DNA of 64,000 bases from Sphingomonas bacterium (GTDB lineage Bacteria; Pseudomonadota; Alphaproteobacteria; Sphingomonadales; Sphingomonadaceae), in NCBI RefSeq assembly GCF_028289855.1, contig NZ_JAQGKZ010000080.1, positions 62,001 through 126,000 of the forward strand, in the 5' to 3' direction. The translations under genes and the position numbers were made by a program. The notes under the pieces were generated by a model that worked only from the letters and a program-made list of their open reading frames with translations, was not told where the DNA came from and did not search any database. Of the stretch, positions 8,401-15,692 are shown piece after piece. How positions within the stretch are numbered: the first letter of the stretch is position 1; each line of letters opens with the position of its first letter.

Positions 8401-10656
8401 CGTGACGGTCGCGCTGTGCGCGCCGACCGCGAAGGTGATGGTGCCGGTCAGCACCGCGCCCGCGCCGATATCGTCGCTGGTCGCGGTGCCGTCGAGGTTG
8501 ACCGAATAATCGACCGTCGCGCTCGAGCCGAGTCCACCCGCGCGATAGACCGTGAAGGTCAGGTTGGCGGTGCCCGAATTGCCTTCCACCACCGATGCGT
8601 CGGCGACGCGGATCTGCCCGGTCGCATTGTCGGCGATAATGATCTGGTTGGTGTTCAGCGAGCCGAAGCTGCTGGTGGCGTCCGATTGCCAGGTGAAGTC
8701 GGCATAGCTCGCGCCGCTGCCGATCAGCTGGAGCGATTGGCCGAGCGCCCCGCTGCCGTCTTCGGACACGCCGATATCGGTGCTCGTCACACCTGCCGCC
8801 GGGGTGCCGGCGGCGGCGGTGAAGACGCCCTCGTACGACAATAACTGGATCACCGTGCCGTCGGGCGCAATCAGCGCGACGCCGTCGGCGATGCCGTTCT
8901 GGATGCCGTTGGCTGGGTAGCTGAACGACAGCGCGCCATAGCCCGACCCGCCTTCGTTATCGATCACCCCGGTCAGGCTGGTCGTCATGTACGTCGGCGC
9001 GGCGCCCGGCGTGTTGCTGCCGTTGTAGAACACCAGCTTGTAATTGGTCAGGTCGGTGCCCGCGACCCCGGCGATTTCGATCGCCTCGCCGGCGTCGGTG
9101 CCGGCATTATCGTAGTGGATCTCGTTGATATAGACGTTAGCCGGCGGCGGGATCGGATCGTCGTTGGTGATCGTGCCGGTGCCGGTCGCGGTGCCGAGCG
9201 AGGCGCCGCCGGTTGGCGCGCTGAGCGTGACGGTGAAGGTCTCGTCGGGTTCGTAGGTGGTGTCGCCATGGATAGGCACATGAATCTGCGCGGTGGTCGC
9301 GCCGTCGGCGAAGGTCACCGTTCCCGTAGCGACGAAGCCCGCGCCGAAATCGCTCGCATTGGTGGTGCTGTTGGCGATCGTATAGGTCGCGGAGACCGCG
9401 CCGACGCTGCCGTTCGCGCGCGTGACGGTGAACACCGCGTCGGTGTCGCCGCTATTGCCCTCCGCCACCGTGACGTTGCCGATGCTCAGCGTCCCCGCCG
9501 GCGCGGCGTCGTCGTTGGTGATCGTGCCGGTCGCGGTCGAGTGACCGCCGAGCGTGGCGCCGCCGGTCGGCGCGCTGAGCGCGACCGAGAAGGTCTCGTT
9601 GGGCTCGTAGGTCGTGTCGCCGGCGATCGGCACGTGGATCTGCGCGGTGGTCGCGCCGTCGGCAAAATTGACCGTGCCGGTCGCGACGAAGCCCGTGCCG
9701 AAATCGCCAGCATCGGTCGTGCCGTTGGTGATCGTATAGGCCGCCGAAATCGCGCCCGTGCTGCCGCCGGCGCGAGTCACGGTGAACACCATGTCGGTAT
9801 CGCCGCTATTCCCTTCGGCTACCGCCATGTCGGCGATCGTCAGGCTGCCGGGCGTGGCGACTGCGGCATTCGCCTTGATCGAGAAATTGTCGATCGCGAG
9901 ACCATCGTCGGACCCCGTTGCATCCTGGTCCACCCAGCGCACCCAGAAAGTGGCGCCGGCTGCGATATTGAGGCCGGAGATGATCGCGTTGATCCCGGCC
10001 ACGCGGTTAGCGGCCGCGTTGCCGTCGAGTGCGCCGGCCGTGCCGGTGGTTATCGGCGAGTTGAAGTCGAGCGTATTGACGTCGATCCACGTCCCTGTGC
10101 TGAGGCTGGTAGCGTCGTAGCTGATCTGGAAATCCAGCTTGTCCGGCACGGTTGAATGCACCCCGCCGAACCGCCACTGCTCGCCGTCATAGGTGATCTC
10201 GAGCGACCCGATCGCACCGCCGGTATTGTTCGTGAACTGGCTGCCGATGACCGACGCAAGCGTGCCGCTGCGCAACTGGCCGAGTGCGCGCTCGGTGCTT
10301 GCCGTTGCGCCATAGCTATAGGTATCGGCGGTGGTGCTGCCGCCGGTATCGACAGCATATTGCCCGTTGTCGCGTGCGCCGCCGAGCGATTCGAGGAAAT
10401 ACCAGCCGTTCGGCATCGTGGTGTTGTTCGAGCTGCCCGCGGTGTTCGACAGCGTGTTGAAGTCCTGCGTGGACGCCGTGCCAAGCGTCGTCAGCGACAC
10501 ACTGCCCGTACCGGCCTGCGCGGCTTGTGTGGGATCGGCCGGCGGCTGGAGATCGCCGGCGAGGGTGGGCGTGTCGAACCGCACTGGCCCGGCATCGGGC
10601 GTCACGCCGTAGTTGAGCGGGACGTCATTCTGCAGGTCGAACACGATACGGGACAT
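5455..10656 (-). CDS. Secreted ExeM/NucH-like nuclease with Calx-beta, lamin-tail and RTX repeats
   Basis: A 1733-residue exported nuclease. The start at 10656 (MSRIVFDLQND) has a GAAGGAAG ribosome site; an in-frame ATG at 10710 lacks one. Approximate order: N-terminal region 1-268; two near-identical Calx-beta domains 269-500; lamin-tail-like domain 505-680 (VYINEIHYDN); third Calx-beta 672-795; OB-fold-like segment 795-900; endonuclease/exonuclease/phosphatase domain 1060-1345 with YNLEN, QEVQD, GDWNGF and TDHDP; RTX repeats of the GGxGxD type 1350-1640; and a C-terminal secretion tail. Absence of a Sec signal plus calcium-binding RTX repeats points to type I secretion, but no type I exporter lies nearby. 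It probably degrades extracellular DNA for phosphate or biofilm turnover. Confidence 0.9.
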   Translation of the reverse strand: MSRIVFDLQNDVPLNYGVTPDAGPVRFDTPTLAGDLQPPADPTQAAQAGTGSVSLTTLGTASTQDFNTLSNTAGSSNNTTMPNGWYFLESLGGARDNGQYAVDTGGSTTADTYSYGATASTERALGQLRSGTLASVIGSQFTNNTGGAIGSLEITYDGEQWRFGGVHSTVPDKLDFQISYDATSLSTGTWIDVNTLDFNSPITTGTAGALDGNAAANRVAGINAIISGLNIAAGATFWVRWVDQDATGSDDGLAIDNFSIKANAAVATPGSLTIADMAVAEGNSGDTDMVFTVTRAGGSTGAISAAYTITNGTTDAGDFGTGFVATGTVNFADGATTAQIHVPIAGDTTYEPNETFSVALSAPTGGATLGGHSTATGTITNDDAAPAGTLSIGNVTVAEGNSGDTDAVFTVTRANGSVGAVSATYTIANSTTNASDFGAGFVATGTVTFADGATTAQIHVPIHGDTTYEPDETFTVTLSAPTGGASLGTATGTGTITNDDPIPPPANVYINEIHYDNAGTDAGEAIEIAGVAGTDLTNYKLVFYNGSNTPGAAPTYMTTSLTGVIDNEGGSGYGALSFSYPANGIQNGIADGVALIAPDGTVIQLLSYEGVFTAAAGTPAAGVTSTDIGVSEDGSGALGQSLQLIGSGASYADFTWQSDATSSFGSLNTNQIIIADNATGQIRVADASVVEGNSGTANLTFTVYRAGGLGSSATVDYSVNLDGTATSDDIGAGAVLTGTITFAVGAHSATVTVPVVGDTVGEANETLSLTLSNPTGNIAITDGAAVGTILNDDFVTLTISQIQGAGHTSAYVGQPVQTTGIVTAVDTNGFYLQSAVGDGDAATSDAIFVFTSTAPTVVVGDGVTVGGTVTEFAGDAQGLTMTELNSPVVTIDSHNNALPAAIVIGNVPGGILPPSQVLDDDHLTTYDPVHDGLDFWESLEGMRVTIDAPQAVSNTDSFGDTFVVASHGSGATGMNDRGGITISPNGDGTVDYNPEMIQVIGDSGVYTGYHPTYTVGDQLSSITGIVNYAFDNYNVVVTAPVTITNDVTLTRETTTLQSNSDYLSLATYNLENLDASDHKYDILASDIVYNLRAPDILAVQEVQDADGAGSGTDLSGVSNAQGIIDAIFALTGMHYGYVEIAPTVANSTGGEPNGNIRNGYFYNLDRVQYVAGSAELITGSAYSGSRNPLVASWLFNGQTITTIDVHATSRGGSEPLRGNDQPAGDAGDAQRTAQAAGVKAYVNAHLADNPNLNIAVLGDWNGFYFEQAQTQLTDHSQGGMLTNVNYLLSPEERYSYLFDGNAQQIDNILVSANLLAVASNYDAVHLNSQFGDTRPTDHDPQVVLFHLGNSGGDSFFGTNGDDTYTIDNVNDHVYENANGGTDTINSSITYSLVNAPNVENLTLTGTANIDATGSTGNNVLVGNSGDNTIDGNGGTDTMRGGDGNDTYTVDSADDVVIENAGEGIDIVKSTVSYTLAAGSSVELLRLSGTDNINGTGNAEAQKLVGNSGDNVLDGGGGGDVLRGAAGNDTYIVRDATDRIVENDGNGSDIVKAAVSYTLASDASIETLRTIDDSATTAIDLTGNSHTTLIVGNAGTNHLTGGSGDETLTGGGGADVFVFAGTGVGHDTVGDFASGTDRLDLTAYFADFTTFQAATHDVGGNAVIDLGNGETVTLSGVLSAQIQSGDVITASGQAPFHIDKVDVQHMLIDALSMPSHGAMIHETWGNGPATFALL
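9150..9857 (-). repeat. Tandem 354-bp repeat encoding two Calx-beta domains
   Basis: Two consecutive copies, offset by 354 bases (118 codons), encode almost the same Calx-beta domain; for example TGCGCGGTGGTCGCGCCGTC occurs at 9287 and again at 9641. The high nucleotide identity suggests a recent internal duplication or ongoing homogenisation. Confidence 0.8.
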
Positions 10657-10775
10657 ACTGGCTTCCTTCGCGGCATGGCGGGTCGAACGATAAGAATCGT
10701 GCGAATCCAATCCAGTCTGTCGCTAGGCGCTGCCTGTGACAACCATGTTGCGAACCATAGATTGTGGATAACTAA

Positions 10776-12131
10776 TCAGATCACGCCGTACGCCAGCATC
10801 GCGTCGGCGACCTTCTTGAACCCCGCGATATTGGCGCCCTTCACGTAATCGACGTAATCGTCGGACACGCGGCCATGGACCAGGCAGCGGTCGTGAATCC
10901 CCGCCATGATGTCGAGCAACAGCTGCTGCAGCTCGGCTTCCTTCCACGATCGGCGTTCCGAGTTCTGGCTCATTTCGAGCCCCGACACCGCGACCCCGCC
11001 GGCGTTCGATGCCTTGCCCGGCGCGTAGAGGATGCGCGCTGCCTTGAAGACGTGGACCCCCTCCAGGTCGGTCGGCATGTTGGCGCCTTCGGCCACCGCG
11101 ATACAGCCGTTCGCGACGAGCGTCCGCGCATCCTCGCCGTTGAGCTCGTTCTGCGTCGCGCACGGCAGCGCGACATCGCACGGCACGCCCCACGGCGTCT
11201 TGCCGGCGACAAAGCTCGCGCCCTTGAACTCGGCGACATAGTCCTCGATCCGGCCCCGGCGCCTGGTCTTGTGCACCTTGATCCAGTCGATCTTCTCCTG
11301 GCCGATGCCGTCGGGATCGTGGATGAACCCGCCCGAATCGCTCAAGGTCAGCACCTTGCCGCCGAGCTGGGTCACCTTCTCCGCGGCATGCGTCGCGACG
11401 TTGCCCGATCCGGAGATCACCGCGGTCTTGCCCGCCAGATCCTGCCCGCGCGTCTTGAGCATGTTGGCGAGGAAATAGACCGCGCCATACCCCGTCGCCT
11501 CGGGCCGGATCAGCGACCCGCCATATTCGAGCCCCTTGCCGGTCAGCACGCCGGTGAACTGATTGGTGATGCGTTTGTACTGGCCGAACATGTACCCGAT
11601 CTCGCGCCCGCCGACGCCGATATCCCCCGCCGGCACGTCCACATCGGCGCCGACATGGCGATAGAGCTCGGTCATGAAGCTCTGGCAGAAGCGCATCACT
11701 TCGTGGTCGCTCTTGCCCTTGGGGTTGAAGTTCGCGCCGCCCTTGCCGCCGCCCATCGGCAGCCCCGTCAGCGCGTTCTTGAACGTCTGTTCGAACGCCA
11801 GGAACTTGAGCACGCTTTCGGTGACGCTGGGGTGAAAGCGCAAGCCGCCCTTATACGGGCCGATCGCATTGTTGTTCTGCACCCGCCAGCCGCGCTGGAC
11901 GCGGACATTGTGACTGTCGTCCTCCCAGCAGACGCGGAACGAGATGATCCGGTCGGGCTCGGCGATGCGGCGCAGGATCTGATATTCGTGATAATCGGGC
12001 TTGTCGGCGATGAAGTCGAAAATGTCCTCGGCGACTTCCTGGACCGCCTGGACGAATTCTGACTGACCTGGATTGCGCCGCCCCACGCCCTCGATGAAAT
12101 GCGACAGATCGACATGCTCGCTGCTGGCCAT
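10776..12131 (-). CDS. gdhA: NADP-type glutamate dehydrogenase
   Basis: A 451-residue hexameric glutamate dehydrogenase, making glutamate from 2-oxoglutarate and ammonium. The family signature is clear: GPYKGGLRFHPSVTESVLKF, then PMGGGKGGANFNPKGKSD with the catalytic lysines, and DVDVPAGDIGVGGREIGYMFG. The nucleotide-binding domain follows with GSGNVATHAAEK. The start at 12131 (MASSEHVDL) has GGGAG seven bases upstream and matches the usual length, so the in-frame ATG at 12200 is unlikely. It is divergent from the pentaheme cytochrome gene and lies 119 bases upstream of the nuclease gene. The NADP preference is inferred from overall similarity to the 450-residue class. Confidence 0.95.
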   Translation of the reverse strand: MASSEHVDLSHFIEGVGRRNPGQSEFVQAVQEVAEDIFDFIADKPDYHEYQILRRIAEPDRIISFRVCWEDDSHNVRVQRGWRVQNNNAIGPYKGGLRFHPSVTESVLKFLAFEQTFKNALTGLPMGGGKGGANFNPKGKSDHEVMRFCQSFMTELYRHVGADVDVPAGDIGVGGREIGYMFGQYKRITNQFTGVLTGKGLEYGGSLIRPEATGYGAVYFLANMLKTRGQDLAGKTAVISGSGNVATHAAEKVTQLGGKVLTLSDSGGFIHDPDGIGQEKIDWIKVHKTRRRGRIEDYVAEFKGASFVAGKTPWGVPCDVALPCATQNELNGEDARTLVANGCIAVAEGANMPTDLEGVHVFKAARILYAPGKASNAGGVAVSGLEMSQNSERRSWKEAELQQLLLDIMAGIHDRCLVHGRVSDDYVDYVKGANIAGFKKVADAMLAYGVI

Positions 12132-12339
12132 TCCGTACTCCCACACGGGTTTGCAATGCGGCGACCACGCTCCGTTCGTCCGGAGTCGCAATCGGGACAT
12201 AGCAGCATTCGATGCGGCTCGGCAGAGCGGTATCCGCGACGATCCGGAGGACTCGTGAATTGACTTTTGGGGCCCCCACCCGGATCATGCCGGCAAGGCG
12301 GCGACCGACCGGCGAACGGGCGCGAAACGAGCGGAGGCT

Positions 12340-13728
12340 GTGTTGGGGAAGCGCGCCGGAATCGTGGGGTTTTGGCAAGCCGGTTTGCCGGTTATCGCGT
12401 TGGCTCTGCTCGTCTTTGCGATCTTCGCGCACCCCAGCGCCGCCTTGTCGACCGCCCCGGCGTCGCCCGCATCCCCGCAATCCACCGCTGGCGGCCCCGT
12501 CGGCGTGGCATCGTGCGCGGGATCGACCTGCCATGGCCGCGAGGAGCCGACCGGCGCGGTGGTCCGGCTCGACGAACTCAAATTGTGGCAGGACGAATCC
12601 TCCCCCGCCGGCGCGCACAGCCGCGCGTGGCGCGTGCTGGGCGAAGCGCGCGCGCGGGCGATCGCGGCTCGGCTCGGGATCGGCGACCCGCAAAGCGCGC
12701 CGACGTGTACCGGTTGTCACGTCGGCACCGCCGCCGCGCGACCCTCGGACGGCGTCGGGTGCGAGGCGTGCCATGGCAATGCTGCGGGCTGGCTGGCGAG
12801 CCACTATGCGGTCGGCGGCACGCACGCGAACAATGTCGCGCGCGGCATGCGCGCGCTCGACCAGCCGACGGTGCGCGCCGCGGTCTGCCTCGATTGCCAC
12901 TACGGCAGCGACAAAGGCGGGCAGTTCGCAGAGCACCGCATCATGGCCGCCGGGCATCCGCGGCTGACGTTCGAGCTCGACCTGTTTTCGACGCTGGAAA
13001 AGCATTGGAACGTGGACGGCGATTATGCCGCCCGCAAGAATTCACCGAGCGCCGCGACCTTGTGGATGGTCGGCCAGGCGACCGCGCTCGAACGCTCGCT
13101 GAGCCTGTTCTCGAACGACCGCCTGGCCAATCGCGGCGTGTTTCCCGAACTGTATTTCTTCGATTGCCAGAGCTGTCACCGCCGCATCGGCGACGAACCC
13201 AGCTACCGTCCTTCAAGCATCAGCAATCCCGGGCGCGGCACCCCACTGGGCACGCCGCCGTTCCAGGACGAGAACATGATCATGCTGGCGGCGGCAGCGC
13301 GCGTGCGTTCGCCCGATCTCGCCAACCGGTTCCTGGCCAACAGTCTCGCCTTCCACAACGCGATGACCGTCAGCCGCCCCACCGCGGTCGCCGCTGCGGC
13401 GAAGCTGCGCGCCGATGCCCGCGCGCTCGCCGATCGCCTGTCGGGCAGTGGTCCGCGCGAAACGTTCGCGATGATCGCCGCGCTCGCCGACACGGTCACC
13501 ACGCCGCGCTACACCGATTATGAGGGGAGCGTGCAAGCGGTGATGGCAGTGGATACCTTGCTGTCATCGCTCGCCGATGGCGGCGCGGTGTCGCGCGGCG
13601 ACGTGGCGCGGATCCGGCCGTCGATCGATCGCGCTTATGCCGCGGTACGCGATCCCAACGCCTATAACCCGGGCGCTTTCCGCACCGCGCTGCGCACCGC
13701 GACCAATGCGATCGGTGGACTGCGATGA
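12340..13728 (+). CDS. Pentaheme c-type cytochrome, membrane-anchored or exported
   Basis: A 462-residue protein with an N-terminal hydrophobic segment (about 12-32) that is a signal peptide or anchor. It has four CxxCH heme sites (CTGCH at 123, CEACH at 141, CLDCH at 183, CQSCH at 276) and one unusual CX4CH site (CAGSTCH at 59). The middle resembles cytochrome c554-type multiheme folds, while the last 170 residues are helical and heme-free. It probably transfers electrons in the periplasm. It is the first gene of a four-gene operon; its TGA overlaps the next ATG (ATGA). The start is GTG at 12340 behind GCGGAGG, although the TTG at 12343 has better spacing. Confidence 0.85.
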   Translation: MLGKRAGIVGFWQAGLPVIALALLVFAIFAHPSAALSTAPASPASPQSTAGGPVGVASCAGSTCHGREEPTGAVVRLDELKLWQDESSPAGAHSRAWRVLGEARARAIAARLGIGDPQSAPTCTGCHVGTAAARPSDGVGCEACHGNAAGWLASHYAVGGTHANNVARGMRALDQPTVRAAVCLDCHYGSDKGGQFAEHRIMAAGHPRLTFELDLFSTLEKHWNVDGDYAARKNSPSAATLWMVGQATALERSLSLFSNDRLANRGVFPELYFFDCQSCHRRIGDEPSYRPSSISNPGRGTPLGTPPFQDENMIMLAAAARVRSPDLANRFLANSLAFHNAMTVSRPTAVAAAAKLRADARALADRLSGSGPRETFAMIAALADTVTTPRYTDYEGSVQAVMAVDTLLSSLADGGAVSRGDVARIRPSIDRAYAAVRDPNAYNPGAFRTALRTATNAIGGLR

Positions 13729-15692
13729 AGGTGCGGCGCTCGATCGCGATGCTCGCCACCGTCGCGCTGGTGCTCAGCTCGTGCGGTGGTGGCGGATCGA
13801 GCGGCGGCGGACCGACCAGCAGCAGCCCGACCCCCACACCGAGCGGCCCGACGAACTACTACACCGCCCCTGCGCAAGTCGCGCTGACGAGCGCGGAGAT
13901 CGGCACAATCGTCGCGCAGGCGGTGGCTGAAGCGAAAGCGCGCAATCTGCCGTCGGACATCGCCGTGTCGGATCGCGTCGGCAACGTCCTCGCGGTGTTC
14001 CATATGACCGGCGCACCCGCGACCGCGACGATCCCGCTCCCCACCAGCGGGATCGGCATGGATGCGCAGGGCGTGACCTTCCCCGCCCCCGCCGGCGCGA
14101 TCGCCAAGGCGGTGACCGCCGCCTATCTGTCGAGCAGCGGCAACGCCTTCACCACGCGTACCGCATCGCAGATCGTGCAGGAGCATTTTACCCCCGGACC
14201 CGGCAGCCTCGGGCTGGAAAGCGGGCCGTTGTTCGGGGTGCAGTTCAGCCAATTGCCGTGCTCCGACCTGTCGGCGCGCTATCAGTCGGCGGGCGGCGTC
14301 GGTGCGTTCATCGGGCCGAAGCGATCCCCGCTCGGCCTATCCGCCGATGCCGGGGGCATGCCGCTGTACAAGAACGGTGTCGTCGTCGGCGGGATCGGGG
14401 TGATGGGCGACGGGGTGTACAGCTTCGACCCCAACACGCTCGATGTCGATAACGATGCCGAAGAGTTCATCGCGCTCGCCGGCGCGACCGGGTTCACCGC
14501 ACCATCCTCGATCACCGCCGACCGGATTATCGCCGGGGGCGTGTCGTTGCGTTACCTCGACGCGACCAGCGCGGGGCTTTCAACCAACCCGGCGAGCGCC
14601 CCCGGCTTCGCGACGATCAACGGCACGGCAGGCAGTCTCGCCACCGTGCGCGGCTATTACGGCGAAGGCGGCCCGCCCGCGCTCGTCGCGGGACAAGCCT
14701 ATGGCACCGAAGCCTCGGGCATCCGTGCGGCGACGACCGCCGAGTTCGACAATCTCGACGCGTTCGTCCTGACCGACGGATCGGCGCACAACCGCTTCCC
14801 GCTGCGGAGCGGCACCGATGGTGCGGCAGTGGCCAGCCCGCTGACCGCCGCGGAGGCGAAGGCGATCCTGCAAAATGCCTTCACCGTCATGCGCCGCGCG
14901 CGCGCCGCGATCCGCCAGCCGCTCGACAGCCGCGCGGAAGTGTCGATCGCCCTGGTCGATACCTACGGCGCCGCGCTCGGGCTGGTGCGATCGCCCGACG
15001 CGCCGATCTTCGGCACCGATGTGGCGCTGCAAAAGGCGCGCACCGCCGCGTTCTTTTCGGGGAACAACGCGGGCAGCGACCTGATCGCCAATGCCAGCGC
15101 CGACGTGCGCGCGTTCGTGCCGGCGTTCCGCACCTTCCTTGGCGATGCCACTGCGCTGACCGGCAAGACCGCCTTCACCGACCGTGCCAACGGCAACCTC
15201 TCACGGCCCTTCTATCCCGATGGTGAGGACGGCAAGCCGCCGGGCCCGCTGTCACGCCCGATCGCACAATTCAGCGCCTTCTCCACCGGGCTGCAATCGG
15301 CGCTGATCATCGGCAATATCGGCCAGCACCTCGGCTATATCGGTGGCGCGCCAACCGACACGCCGGCGCGCTGCACGACCCTGCCCGATGCTACTCCGGG
15401 TCAGAACCGGTTGCAGAACGGCATCCAGATCTTCCCCGGCTCGGTGCCGGTGTATCGCGGCGGCGTGCTGGTCGGCGGGATCGGCGTGTCGGGCGACGGC
15501 GTCGATCAGGACGACATGATCGCGTTCCTCGGGCTCTACAATGCCGGGGTCGAAGTCGGGTCGATCGGCGAGGCGCCGTCGGCGATCCGTGCCGACCAGC
15601 TGACGCCGCAGGGGGTGCGGCTGCGCTACGTCAATTGTCCGGTCGCGCCGTTCCTCGACACGGCGGACCAGAACGTCTGCAACGGCAAATGA
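13725..15692 (+). CDS. Lipoprotein with two GlcG/HbpS-like domains
   Basis: A 655-residue lipoprotein. The signal ends in LSSC (Cys20), and a Gly/Ser/Pro/Thr-rich linker follows. Two related halves, about 50-270 and 380-640, each resemble the GlcG/HbpS (DUF336) family. The repeated hallmark is a GG-x-PLYKNGVVVGGIGVMGDG-like strand-turn (first half) and VPVYRGGVLVGGIGVSGDG (second half). Members of this family bind heme or small ligands, or act as accessory sensors; HbpS binds heme. Placement between a pentaheme cytochrome and an outer-membrane barrel suggests a role in heme or electron-conduit assembly on a membrane surface. Both ends overlap neighbours as ATGA, so translation is probably coupled. 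Catalytic function is not evident. Confidence 0.8.
   Translation: MKVRRSIAMLATVALVLSSCGGGGSSGGGPTSSSPTPTPSGPTNYYTAPAQVALTSAEIGTIVAQAVAEAKARNLPSDIAVSDRVGNVLAVFHMTGAPATATIPLPTSGIGMDAQGVTFPAPAGAIAKAVTAAYLSSSGNAFTTRTASQIVQEHFTPGPGSLGLESGPLFGVQFSQLPCSDLSARYQSAGGVGAFIGPKRSPLGLSADAGGMPLYKNGVVVGGIGVMGDGVYSFDPNTLDVDNDAEEFIALAGATGFTAPSSITADRIIAGGVSLRYLDATSAGLSTNPASAPGFATINGTAGSLATVRGYYGEGGPPALVAGQAYGTEASGIRAATTAEFDNLDAFVLTDGSAHNRFPLRSGTDGAAVASPLTAAEAKAILQNAFTVMRRARAAIRQPLDSRAEVSIALVDTYGAALGLVRSPDAPIFGTDVALQKARTAAFFSGNNAGSDLIANASADVRAFVPAFRTFLGDATALTGKTAFTDRANGNLSRPFYPDGEDGKPPGPLSRPIAQFSAFSTGLQSALIIGNIGQHLGYIGGAPTDTPARCTTLPDATPGQNRLQNGIQIFPGSVPVYRGGVLVGGIGVSGDGVDQDDMIAFLGLYNAGVEVGSIGEAPSAIRADQLTPQGVRLRYVNCPVAPFLDTADQNVCNGK

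Noticed and set aside
6826-8844. Plus-strand open frame (about 670 codons) opposite the RTX nuclease
   Set aside because: Antisense shadow of the nuclease reading frame; no signal, motif or ribosome site.
12267-13523. Alternative plus-strand frame over the pentaheme gene
   Set aside because: Arg-rich composition, no heme motifs; the other frame has five heme sites and a signal.
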